Source of the DNA: Chara braunii
Taxonomy: Eukaryota > Streptophyta > Charophyceae > Charales > Characeae
Assembly (NCBI GenBank): GCA_003427395.1
Contig: BFEA01000623.1
Location: 1 to 29,270, forward strand
DNA: 29,270 bases
Direction of reading: 5' to 3'
In this document: positions 10,336-20,000 of the stretch, one piece after another
Numbering within the stretch: position 1 is the first letter of the stretch
Layout of the letters: each line of letters starts with the position of its first letter
The notes under the pieces: model-generated
Database searches by the model: none
The model's input: the letters and a program-made list of their open reading frames with translations, nothing else
What the model was told of the DNA's origin: nothing
Program-made: the position numbers and the translations under genes

Positions 10336-11150
10336 GCGTGTTGTAGCCCCCGGTAACCTGTTCAGTCCACCCTTACCCTTTGTTGTAACCAGTGACACCC
10401 GGTATGTGTATGTGTGTGTGCTGCAGTCCCCGGTAACCTGCTCAGTCCAACCTCACTCCTTGCTGTAACCAGTGACACCCGGTATGTGTATGTGTGTGTG
10501 TTGCGGTCCCGGTAACCCAGTTTAGTCCATCCTCACCCCTTGCTGTAACCGGTAACATGCGGTGTGTGTATGTGTATATGTTGCAGTCCCGGTAGCCCAG
10601 TTTAGTCCATCCTCACTCCTTGTTGTAACCGGTAACATGCGGTGTGTGTATGTGTATGTGTTGCAGTCCCCGTAGTCCAATTTAGTCCATCCTCACCCCT
10701 TGCTGTAACCAGTAACATGTGGTGTTTGTATGGGTATGTGTTGCAGTCCCGGTAGCCCAGTCCAGTCCATCCCTACCCCTTGCTGTAACCGGTGACATGC
10801 GGTGTGTACATGTGTATGTGTTGCAGTCCCGGTAGCCTGCTCAGTCCATCCTCACCCGTTGCTGTAACCGGTGACATGCGGTGTGTACATATGTATGTAT
10901 TGCAGTCCCGGTAGCCCAGTTCAGTCCATCTCCACCCCTTGCTGTAACCGGTGACATGCGGTATGTGTATATGTGTGTGTTGCAGTCCCGGTAGCCCAGT
11001 TCAGTCCATCCCTACCCCTTGCTGTAAACGATGACATGCGGTATGTGTAAGTGTGTGTGTTGCAGTCCCGGTAGCCCAGTTTAAGTCCTTCCTCACCCTA
11101 GCTATAGCCGGTAACATGTGGTATGAGTATGTGTGAGTGTTGAGGTTCCG
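10336..11150 (+). repeat. 80-bp tandem array, about 10 units
   Basis: TGCTGTAACC or TGTTGTAACC recurs at 10381, 10461, 10541, 10621, 10701, 10781, 10860, 10940 and 11020, with a decayed unit near 11100, so the period is 80 bp (one 79). Each unit also has TGTGTATGTGTTGCAGTCCCGGTAGCCCAGTTCAGTCCATCC-type sequence. It shares the TGTGTGTTGC block and orientation with the 91-bp array and follows it directly, so the two may derive from one ancestor. Non-coding. Confidence 0.95.
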
Positions 11151-11269
11151 ATGACAAAGATCAGTTCTTCCTCCTTTTTTACGTGACCGGTGTCCTCCAA
11201 AAGTAGTATGTGGTGACCGGGCACCCGGGTAGGAAAGGGGGCACGAGACTGAGAATTAGATTGCGTCCG

Positions 11270-12340
11270 TCGAGCTTCCGCAGCCGCCACCACTCCTCCA
11301 ACTTCGACCACCCCAACCCTTCTTCCACCTTCATCACCCACACCCTTCCACCATAGCCGACCACCCCAACCCTTCTTCCGCCTCCATCACCTACACCCAC
11401 CCACCAAAGCCGGCCACCCCAACCCTTCTTCTACCTCCATCACCTACACCCGTCCACCATAGCCGGCCACCCCAACCCTTCTTCCACCTCCATCATCTAC
11501 ACCCATCCACAATAGCCGGCCACCCCAACCCTTCTTCCTCCTCCATCACCCACACGGGTCCACCATAGCCGACCACCCCCAACCCTTCATCCTCCTCCAT
11601 CACCCACACCCGTCCACCATAGCCGACCATCCCCAACCCTTCTTCCTCCTCCATCACCCACACCCGTCCACCATAACCGGCCACCCCCAACCCTTCTTCC
11701 TCCTCCATCACCCACACCCGTCCACCATAGCCGGCCACCCTCAACCCATCTTCCTCCTTCATCACCCACACCCTTCCACCGTAGCCGACCACCCCAACCC
11801 TTCTTCCGCCTCCATCACCTACACCCTTCCACCAAAGCCAACCACCCCAACCCTTCTTCCGCCTCCATCACCTACACCCAGCCACCATAGCCGGTCACCC
11901 CAACCCTTCTTTTACCTCCATCACCTACACCCGTCCACCATAGTCGGTCACCCCAACCCTTCGTCCACCTCCATCACCTACACCCATCTACCATAGCCGG
12001 CCACCCCCAACCCATCTTCCTCCTCCATCACCCACNNNNNNNNNNNNNNNNNNNNNNNNNNNNNNNNNNNNNNNNNNNNNNNNNNNNNNNNNNNNNNNNN
12101 NNNNNNNNNNNNNNNNNNNNNNNNNNNNNNNNNNNNNNNNNNNNNNNNNNNNNNNNNNNNNNNNNNNNNNNNNNNNNNNNNNNNNNNNNNNNNNNNNNNN
12201 NNNNNNNNNNNNNNNNNNNNNNNNNNNNNNNNNNNNNNNNNNNNNNNNNNNNNNNNNNNNNNNNNNNNNNNNNNNNNNNNNNNNNNNNNNNNNNNNNNNN
12301 NNNNNNNNNNNNNCCCGTCCACCATAGCCGACCACCCCCA
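11270..12340 (-). repeat. 54-bp minisatellite array, inverted relative to 1-756
   Basis: On the plus strand, units read AACCCTTCTTCCTCCTCCATCACCCACACCCGTCCACCATAGCCGACCACCCC. Anchors at 11527, 11581 and 11635 give 54 bp, and other units are 53. The reverse complement matches the 53-bp unit at 1-756 at roughly four of five positions, including TATGGTGGA and GATGGAGGAGGAAGA, so this is the same family facing the other way. It is interrupted by the assembly gap. The minus-strand ORFs with Gly-Tyr-Gly-Gly and Glu-rich 18-residue repeats come from the 54-bp period and are not taken as genes. Confidence 0.93.
12036..12313. other. Assembly gap (278 N)
   Basis: A run of N inside the inverted minisatellite array. 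The flanks are the same repeat, so the assembler probably could not resolve the copy number; true array length is unknown. Translations across it are meaningless. Confidence 1.
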
Positions 12341-12514
12341 ACCCTTCTTTCACCCCACCACCTACGCCAGTCCGCTCAAGAGTTATAGGAGGCGCAAAAG
12401 AGCACGCGGAGTCCGGGTAGGGTCGGTTAAGGTGGGCCAAGGGTCAAGGGCGATTAGGATGTGGAGCCTCTCGTGCCCGCTCTCTCGCTTCCCTTCGTCT
12501 TCCTTTCCTCTCCT

Positions 12515-12593
<79 letters not shown>

Positions 12594-13498
12594 CTCCTCT
12601 CTCCCCTCGCTCTCTTTCCCCCACGGTCCTTGACCCTTAACTCTCACCACGTCCCTTCCCTTCCATGGCACGTAACTAACCTCTACCCTCACCTGTTACA
12701 TTGCAAGGGGACGAACGGTAACAAACTTGATCCTCACTTGGTGGAAAGCGGGGGCAAGGGGAGGGCAGCCGGTCCTTTGTGCCACCAAGAAGGAAAAGCG
12801 TCGGACTGTTATGGGCATTGGAGAAAGCGGAAAGGAGTGTTGTTTTTCTAACGAGGTCAGTTTGACTCAACCATCTCCCCAGACTGCATGACTAAGGTGA
12901 AGGCATGGCTTGCTAGGGTGAAGGGAAAAGATAACCAAGGGATCATAAAAAACAAACGAAACTTAGGCCTGTGGGAACGGGTGGTGTGTTGACCCCAATG
13001 GGGACTGTATTTGGCCTTCGCTTGTGTGGTCTTGCGCAGGTGAGTAGCTTGGGATGGCTTGATCTGGACTGGTTTCGCAGACAAGGGCTATGGTGGGAGG
13101 CTGGACAAGGGAAGGACTTGGACCTCGCTTAAACTATGAATGGAGGATGGGTTTGGTGGTCGGATGCTTGGATGAGTGGTAGACGCCTAGACGTGGCTTG
13201 TGTGATGGTTGAATGCAATGACTCTCTTCAAAGTGATGCAAGCCTGGAAGGACTAAGTGCGGTCTCGGATAGGTGAATGCAATGCTAGTGGCTCAAGCAA
13301 AAAAAATATAGCGGCTAGGGGTCCAAGCAGTGCCACTCCACCCCGAGGACGCCGCAGGGGCGGTCTTGAGTCGCTAGGCTTAGTGAAAAGGTGTGTGGTC
13401 CAATCGATGACGCTTGGCCTACACACGAAATGAAGATAAACTCTCAATGAACTCCCTGGACTGCCTGCGTATTGGAAGGAGCGATTGCCTGGTCAGAC
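12341..13498 (+). other. GC-rich region without a recognisable gene; contains (CT)n
   Basis: Apart from the microsatellite at 12519-12593, I see no supported coding sequence. CGCAGGTGAGT near 13036 looks like an exon end with a 5' splice site, but no matching exon could be defined. 13169-13179 (TGGATGAGTGG) and 13207-13216 (GGTTGAATGC) loosely resemble RNA polymerase III A and B boxes 38 bp apart and precede the poly(A) tract at 13499; see the findings. Confidence 0.5.
12519..12593 (+). repeat. (CT)n microsatellite followed by (GC)4
   Basis: About 33 CT dinucleotides at 12519-12585, then GCGCGCGC. The (CT)n can form H-DNA and the alternating GC run can adopt Z-DNA. Poly-Leu/Ser and poly-Arg/Glu frames here are products of the repeat. 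Confidence 0.98.

Positions 13499-13526
<28 letters not shown>
13499..13526 (+). repeat. Poly(A) tract, 28 A
   Basis: An uninterrupted run of 28 A, then GAGAATTAAG. A tract of this length is typical of the 3' end of a retroposed sequence (LINE, SINE or processed copy) in plus orientation, or of a simple A repeat. No target-site duplication was evident around it. Confidence 0.9.
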
Positions 13527-13531
<5 letters not shown>

Positions 13532-14437
13532 TTAAGCAAACGCCACGAGTGTCTAAAGAGTTACCATCGGGAGAGGAGCTACATCCCCCAATGTAGAGCC
13601 CTCTCGCAAAAGGCCCACCCCCATCCATCTCAAAGACTAGGTGGGGATGCCCCTGGGACGAATGACCCGCGCCCTGAGCATGAGCGTGGGCGGGTCGAGC
13701 CAACTGGGACCCACAACGGGGTCGACTTAGGCTCGAAAGTCCTTCAGGGTACGACCCCTATAAAAATGGTGGAGGTGCCGGGTATTGGGTTAAACTGACC
13801 CATACGGTCTCGAGGGGGGCGCCCGACACATGTCCGTGAACATAAACATGAAGATAAGGAATATGGATTTGTGTATGCTCTATCCCTTGAGTGAATCAGA
13901 TTTGAGGGTGGCTGGGCGCATGGCAATGCCAGGCCTGGAGGAATAACATGCATGCTTGTACGCTTGATTAGCCATCTCCTCTGGAGGTGAGTGTAGTCCT
14001 CCATTCGGGCTGATGTTTGTCAGACCGGGGAAGCCCTGGGCAAGCCGCAGGTCGACCCTTCCTCTTCGTGTAAAAGAAGGGCTCCGGTTACCTGGCAGGC
14101 GATTGGGATTCCGGGATAGTCCGAGTTCCGATGAAAATCCCGCGGCGAGTGATCCGACCGACACGGGTGCTCTCTTTCCTTTTCTCCAGAGCTCAGCGGG
14201 CTCCATGCAACACACTTAATGCTTGAAGGAACCTCATATGAACACAAAGGGTAATCGAGAAGGAACAATCCTGCCCTATGAACGGACACACCAACGAAGA
14301 TAAGGGAATGAAGGGAGTTGCTAAACTCCGAGGAAAACTAGCTCACCTTTGAAGATGCTCACGAGACGGAACCGGACACTATGTATGGAAATTAGGGGTG
14401 AGTGGCACACACTGTCCCGAGAGAAAAATTGTGAGCT
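13527..14437 (+). other. GC-rich region with a TATA box; no assignable gene
   Basis: TATAAAAA at 13759-13766 is the best TATA box in this part of the window and lies 0.7 kb upstream of the plus-strand ORF run, so it could be its promoter. Both strands are open near 13880-14215 (a 111-codon minus-strand frame and a 68-codon plus-strand frame), but neither resembles a protein I know, and openness on both strands suggests composition rather than coding. Confidence 0.4.
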
Positions 14438-14737
14438 ATGGGTAGGAAGCGTTGGGTGCACCAGGGGAAAGGCACTTGTGTTATGTGTGTCCCACTTGGG
14501 ACTTGTGATTGCATGATTCGGATTTCGAGCGTCCTGTCATTTGGAAGGAAAGGGGGGGTCTGCACCGGCCACTGCGAGTTGCCAAACATCGTTCTCTTTG
14601 CAGACTGTCATTTGTTCGTATGCGGGGGTCAGACCATCGAGCTGTCTAACGGGAGTTTGTCATGTCGAGTGCTTATTAGCATTCTCGTCCGCGCGGTGAC
14701 AGGCTTCGGCTCGATTGATCTGTCGGGCGAGGTGTGA
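14438..14737 (+). CDS. Unidentified Cys-rich ORF, 99 aa
   Basis: Starts at an ATG six bases after a TGA at 14432. The protein has nine cysteines, mostly in pairs (CVMC, CDC, CTGHC), a hydrophobic stretch around NIVLFADCHLFVC and one NGS sequon, which would suit a small disulfide-bonded secreted or surface domain. It has no clear signal peptide. It is the first of five plus-strand ORFs in different frames. The next ORF (frame 1) starts just after its stop and may be the same gene after a frameshift or intron. I recognise no family, and chance openness is possible. Confidence 0.3.
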   Translation: MGRKRWVHQGKGTCVMCVPLGTCDCMIRISSVLSFGRKGGVCTGHCELPNIVLFADCHLFVCGGQTIELSNGSLSCRVLISILVRAVTGFGSIDLSGEV

Positions 14738-14790
14738 AACGTTCCTCAGGCGGGGCCTAGCCTGTGGACTGGCGGAGGGAGCACCACTGC

Positions 14791-15081
14791 ATGGGGGCAA
14801 AGACGGAGCCTGGGAGGCGATCAGTAGCTTCTCGTAGCCTGGTTTGGGGAAAGGTTGTTCCTTATCGGACCGATGGAAGTGAACGCCTGGATGGCTGGCT
14901 CCAATGGTCTACCGAGATGTGCGGGGTGATTCCCGAGATTAACGGTGAACACACAAGCGGCAAGTCGGGATGGGGTATTCTGGGCAAGAAGGTGAGGGTG
15001 ACCCCCCACTGGAGTCCGGGTACCGCGTTAGCGACAGTTGAGCTGTGTTTGAGGTATGGGGTAAAACCCTGCCAATGGTAA
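14791..15081 (+). CDS. Unidentified ORF, Trp/Gly-rich
   Basis: The frame is open from 14761, after a TAG at 14758. The first ATG is at 14791 and a GTG lies at 14764. Sequence such as GWLQWSTEMCGVIPEINGEH and RVTPHWSPGTALATVELCLR contains alternating polar and hydrophobic residues, as in beta-rich domains. It ends TGG TAA at 15079-15081. It may continue the ORF at 14438-14737 across a frame change. No homologue is recognised. Confidence 0.3.
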   Translation: MGAKTEPGRRSVASRSLVWGKVVPYRTDGSERLDGWLQWSTEMCGVIPEINGEHTSGKSGWGILGKKVRVTPHWSPGTALATVELCLRYGVKPCQW

Positions 15082-15455
15082 TAGCGGAGAGACCATTTCG
15101 GGAAAAAGCCGATGAGGAGATGACCGGCCTGTGTGCCATGACTACTTGGTTTTTCTTTTTGTACCTCTCTCTGTGAAGCTGCCTGATGAGTGTTGGAAGG
15201 GGAACTAAGTTTCTTGTCTATTCTCAACCCCTGCCTAAGTCTGCACGAGTGAGAGAACATGAGGAAGAGCCTGGATAAGAGTCGAAGAAAGTGGAACCAA
15301 GAAAAAGAAATGCGAGCCACTGGTGATCGATTAGGGGAATGGTAAGGCAATGGCACCTGGGAAATGCATAAGAAAAGTTAGGGAGACCCGGATGAGAGGT
15401 CTGAAAACAACTCTCATCTAGAAAAGGAAAGAAAACCATCTGACCATGAGGGGCC
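15082..15455 (+). other. Spacer between plus-strand ORFs
   Basis: No long ORF. A short reading frame near 15119-15174 (MTGLCAMTTWFFFLYLSL, then stop) begins with a hydrophobic run like a signal peptide but ends at once. It could be an exon start, a leader or chance. Confidence 0.3.
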
Positions 15456-15500
15456 GTGTGGTGCTCTCATGTGGAAACAGGACAAGCGTCGGGAAACAAG

Positions 15501-15665
15501 ATGGCGGGATGGTTGTCGCCTCCTGTCTACTCTAGTGGCCCGGAAATGCCTATAGAGGTAAGGGATGGGGTATCTGTTGTTCTCCCGGAAGAAGGGACGT
15601 GGACCGACCTAGAAATAACCTATGAAACTGTTATATTGGACGAGAAGGACGCGTTCTCTAGATAG
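15501..15665 (+). pseudogene. Unidentified ORF, N-terminal part of a possible frameshifted gene
   Basis: Frame 3 is open from a GTG at 15456; the first ATG is at 15501. It reads through TWTDLEITYETVILDEKDAF and meets TAG at 15663-15665. Frame 2 becomes open at 15662 and continues with ETIWTKVSLTRLSPSL and onward for 216 codons. The handover within four bases makes one gene with a single-base indel more likely than two genes. No family is recognised. Confidence 0.35.
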
Positions 15666-16312
15666 AGACAATCTGGACTAAGGTCAGTCTGACGAGACTT
15701 TCACCTAGCTTGAGGAACCTAGAATTCCAGGGAACAGTGGAAACTCGAGGATGGGTCTACCTATCACAGGAATTGGAAAATGCAATGGTAGTGGGACTAG
15801 TATTGGGCACGGCACCGGATCAGCTGTTTAGGCAAGCGGAACGGGAGGTGGTATGGGCAGCATGTCAGCGGGCAGAAATGGAGATGGAAAGAATGGAGGT
15901 GCGAGTGGAACTCGGAGACCTGAAAAATATGAGACGTCCTCTTAGGACAATGAGGTGCGTGCTACCCCCGTTTCTGGTGGATGCAGTCTTTGGGACCAGG
16001 GATAGACTGGAACGTATATGCCAATCAATAACACACCTGAGGTTGTACCAATGTGCTAGACAAGACTTCTTTAGATTGTCGGTGGAAGCAGAGTCGTTTG
16101 AAGGAAACTGGGCGGAGGAGCTAGCTGAGGTATTAAACCTCGTCAGTGTGGATGAAGTCTTTGTTCCTAGCCCGGTGCATTGGCGAATAATCTATCGGAT
16201 TGTGGCGGCAGGTGAAACCTTCTTAGAAGGACTAAAAGAGTTGTTCTCGGATGGGGAGGAAGATTTCAGTGATGATGAAAAAGGGGACGAAATAGAGGAC
16301 TGGAACTTCTGA
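15662..16312 (+). CDS. Unidentified 216-codon ORF with acidic C-terminus
   Basis: Open from 15662, just after an in-frame TAG; a TTG lies at 15710 and the first ATG at 15785. Features: a hydrophobic Gly/Ala-rich stretch AMVVGLVLGTA, then a long charged helix-prone region (QAEREVV to ELGDLKNM) likely to form a coiled coil, three central cysteines, and a strongly acidic end (FSDGEEDFSDDEKGDEIEDW). The acidic tail is typical of nucleic-acid or chromatin-associated and transactivating proteins. The nearest ORFs are 32 bp downstream and overlapping upstream, all plus strand. Openness over 650 bp in GC-rich DNA is moderately significant. I could not assign a family. Confidence 0.45.
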   Translation: METIWTKVSLTRLSPSLRNLEFQGTVETRGWVYLSQELENAMVVGLVLGTAPDQLFRQAEREVVWAACQRAEMEMERMEVRVELGDLKNMRRPLRTMRCVLPPFLVDAVFGTRDRLERICQSITHLRLYQCARQDFFRLSVEAESFEGNWAEELAEVLNLVSVDEVFVPSPVHWRIIYRIVAAGETFLEGLKELFSDGEEDFSDDEKGDEIEDWNF

Positions 16313-16352
16313 AAAGGGGGGTGGGGACTTACCCAGGAATGGGTTGTCGACT

Positions 16353-16922
16353 ATGTGCAGGAAGGGAGCGATGGCCCGGGAGCGTGAGCTGTGGGACTGT
16401 ACGCCCAAGGGATGGGAACCGAGACAGGTTGGAGGGGGAGTAGAAATGTCTATACCTGCAGATTACAAATGGAGAGGAACCACGTGTGACTGGGTAGGGT
16501 CTGAAATTGTGCCCGACCTATCGTATCTATGGGTAGAACGCGTCTGGAACCCACGAAGGGAAGAAGAAGGATGGGAGGAGATTGAGAAAGGAAGGGTGAA
16601 ATCGGACGGGACGGTCGTTCTGTCGGAACAAGGTTGGCACCTGTTTTGCACAACGCTCGCAACAAGGCAGGACCCGATGTGGCTTTTAGGGGATGCTGAG
16701 GCAAGGGCTCGACGGGCGGGCGAGAGATTTGCTAACAAAGGATGGGACGCGGTCAGTAATAGAGTCGTGATGGGAGGATGGAAGGAATTTAGCCCCCCCT
16801 GCCAACGAATTAAGACTTGGGTACCCGAGTTCATAGCAATAGAGTCTGAGAGGTCCTCATCATTTTGGACATCGAAAGGAATGACCGGATGGAAGTGGCC
16901 CCGGAAACCAGGGAGGCTATAA
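16353..16922 (+). CDS. Unidentified 190-aa Trp-rich ORF
   Basis: The frame is open from a TTG at 16344; the first ATG is at 16353. The protein is rich in Trp, Arg, Glu and Gly, with pieces such as ELWDCTPKGWEPRQ, YKWRGTTCDWVGSE and WLLGDAEARARRAGERFANK. Its composition matches the preceding ORF. It ends at TAA 16920-16922, near the compositional break. A further frame (16850-17047) overlaps its 3' end and is cut at the break. Tight packing of plus-strand ORFs in alternating frames is unusual for a host gene and may reflect a compact element or a multi-exon gene. Unidentified. Confidence 0.4.
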   Translation: MCRKGAMARERELWDCTPKGWEPRQVGGGVEMSIPADYKWRGTTCDWVGSEIVPDLSYLWVERVWNPRREEEGWEEIEKGRVKSDGTVVLSEQGWHLFCTTLATRQDPMWLLGDAEARARRAGERFANKGWDAVSNRVVMGGWKEFSPPCQRIKTWVPEFIAIESERSSSFWTSKGMTGWKWPRKPGRL

Positions 16923-17047
16923 TTCGCCACGAGGTAGCCGCCACACCCTGCTATGTAGATGATGTGTTTAGGTGGTCAATATCATCTAAATTGACTATTT
17001 TAAAGTTTTTTTCGATAAGAGAATTAATTGNTGCTATAAGGTCTTGA
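16850..17047 (+). CDS. Partial ORF overlapping the previous one and crossing the composition break
   Basis: Frame 2 is open after TGA 16847-16849 and reads ILDIERNDRMEVAPETREAI then HEVAATPCYVDDVFRW before entering AT-rich codons (SKLTILKFFSIRELI) and passing the N at 17031. The change in codon style inside one frame near 16980 suggests that the reading frame there is accidental and the real segment was cut at a junction. Confidence 0.25.
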   Translation, partial: EVLIILDIERNDRMEVAPETREAIIRHEVAATPCYVDDVFRWSISSKLTILKFFSIRELIXAIRS

Positions 17048-20000
17048 GGAACTAAAAATCTTTCGTAATTCAAATTTTGTCACTTTCTAGTACCCATCGG
17101 CGCCGCCTTTCGGGGTTTCCTTAGGGAACGATTCACTCTGCGTAGATTGACTGAACGCAGAAACCCAGACATACACAAGCAGTCACCAAACAATCCATAA
17201 ACATATATATTCATAACCAGTATTAACTTCATTCAACAAAGAACAAGACATACAACAATACATCATTTGAAACATATATTATTTATTCTCACATACATTT
17301 ATTCATATTCAATCATACACATTTGTCATAGTGGGAATTAAGTAGTTTTATCACTCTTTATACGATACTGTAGTTCAAGGAGTTGGATAACTCTCAAGTG
17401 AATATTTTCATACTCTGATCATATTAAGTATCGCATCATTTAAAGAGATAGTTATTTAAATAGATAATCCCATGATACAATTTTCAATGTTTAACCAATC
17501 GACAAAGTTCGAGTCTATTCATATCTCTTTTAAGAATAAGATAAATCTGATCGGACTCTTTAAGCATTGACTCCTGAAGCTAATTCATTATCATACTCTA
17601 TCATATACAACCTTAAACGGCTACATATTTTTCAAGTAAATGACCTAATATTACGCTCACTTTACTATTTGTATCTAAGGATTAATTAGTCACTAAGTGG
17701 GTGATGAAATAATTAATTTATAGCTCATGATTTTTTAAGGGTTAACTATTCTTGCAATAAACAACCATACTTATCAAACTCTATACCATACTGCCATAAT
17801 GTTATAAATTTATTTTTACTAACTAGTCGGTTTCTAATTATCTACGCAAAGTATTGCTTACTTTTATTTTATATATCTACTCATACAATCTCATATTATA
17901 ACTGTGATTGATATTTCTAAGGTCTTATGATCAGACACACCCTAAGTTTGCCTTTCGAAATATATGTCAAAGATCGAAGTTCTTTGTGCCAGAATAGATC
18001 TGATATATGTTAATCTGCCACTACTTAAACGTACTTATCGAGTAGACGACTTTGCTACAATATAATGCGGACAGGTAGACTACTCTGTATATTTTCATAG
18101 TGTTACTATATTCATTAGGTTTTCAGAGAGGATAGTTATTTTAAACAGATAGTCTTAAACTCATATGTTGTATGATACAACCTGCAGAGTTAGAATATTA
18201 TCAGGAGACTTAGTCTAACATTGTGACATATATCATATTGCTGTAAGAATTTGACGATCTATTTAGGTTATGTAGCAATAACCAATAGAGTTAGTTTGAT
18301 TTACAATCCTATAGTTAGAAAGTATGATGCATGACCTCGCGAACATACGTGGTCTTCAAGTACGTAGCCTAACCACTATATAATTTTTCAGAGTTCAAGA
18401 GGTCTATTCGACATTTACATACATCATCCAACTCCAAAAGGGAAGTAATGGTACGCATCGTCTCATTTTCCTACCTCAATGATAATTTTTCTAGTATTTT
18501 AAGAAAGGTACTACAATAACAAGACATAAAGGAGATTCGACCCTTATTAATTGAAAACTTATTATAACAAACGCTCAAGTCTTGGTGGTTCAGGACAAGC
18601 ATCACTTGAACCCACTTTGCTTGCTTTTCAGACAATTCCCCTATATGGTGGGTAAGAGCTAACCCCATATAAATCGATATGGCATAGAAAGAAAAGTGTA
18701 TACTCTATACATAGTGACCTATTGGTACGACTTACAAAACGAAGGTTGTATCATGTACGTACAATGGTGGTGGAAACGCAGGGCTAGGCAATTGAAGAAG
18801 GACGATTAAGTATCAAGAACAAGGTTAGATAAAGATAGGAGGGTAACCTATTATCAAACAAATACAGAAGAGTGACTTATATCATGATAAAGTGTGGTAT
18901 AACATTCCTCGCATACTAAGTCATTTTTACCAACGGAGGTGGTATGCTTGTGTGAGTCATCCTGATAATGACACCATCTCATACCATCCCCTGACTTTTC
19001 CCTTTTCTCGTTTTCCATCATCAATCCTTCTCCCCCTCTTGTAAAGTCAATAGTTTTTTTCATAGATATTCTCTTGTTGCCTTTCTCTCATTTTGTTGAT
19101 TTCCAACTTTTGTGGCCTAGGCGTTTTAACACACGCATCTTTTATACACAAAAACACATAAAAACCACACTTGTAGCTTACAGTTAATAGGAGCTAATAA
19201 GTAAGGGTGATAATGACGAGATACATAATTTAACATAGTACGCCAATATGATTAAGGAAATCATGATGCGAGCAAGGCTAGGCGGAAACTATATAGAAGT
19301 GAGATAGTAATCAGGAATGACTAGGCTTGTCGAGCATGAGAATAAATTGAGCATAAGTATAAATAAAGTTAGATTGAGTTGACTATCTCCTTCTCTCCTC
19401 TTTATGGTTTAAAGATCGTTCGTCGGGTAACTAGCCATGAATTGTTTTTTACTGGTTCGAGCTGACACTTTGCTTTAACAACAGTTAAAGCATCCCGTTC
19501 CGTCCTCGGATCGCATCAAACCAAGGTAAGAGGAGACATGATGTGCTCATGAGAAATAGATGTTATGACCTAGTGCTCCAATGTATTATAATAACCCCAA
19601 CTTATTAAGAATCATTATGACGCTATAACTATCACAATAGAATCAGAGTATACTGATGATAGACCAGGGTAGTGAGCAGGATATATGTAGTCATTCTACT
19701 TGTGGAACTATCATTGACTTTCCATAATAAACAATAGATAAAAAACTTGTCAAACTAATAATTCAAGCAGATGACGAAACTCAGATGGGTGGTTTGAAAG
19801 CACATGAATGTAATATTACCAAGCTCGTCCTCCTTGGGAGTGACAATGTTGCCTATAGCCTAGTAGAAATATAAAATAATATCTTACCACTAACATAAAA
19901 AATCAACTGATGATTTAGACAGAAGTGGATGCAGATGTTGATATAAAAATATCATGATCACTTAATACGCGTAAAGAATCACGAGTCTCCTCGTAGTCGT

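Noticed and set aside
11493-12440. Gly-Tyr-Gly-Gly/Glu repeat proteins on the minus strand, including ones across the gap
   Set aside because: They arise from the 54-bp tandem unit (18 codons) and from N translated as X. The inverted relative at 1-756 has 53-bp units and cannot encode them.
13810-13835. Lys-tRNA-like primer-binding site (GGCGCCCGA) downstream of TATAAAAA at 13759
   Set aside because: Only about 60 bp from the TATA box, too short for R-U5. The match breaks after nine bases and no LTR copy was found.
13880-14215. 111-codon minus-strand ORF
   Set aside because: The plus strand is open over part of the same stretch, there is no domain, and I could not support an organellar or coding origin.
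19440-19480. tRNA B-box-like GGTTCGAGCTG
   Set aside because: No A box at proper distance and no cloverleaf could be drawn.
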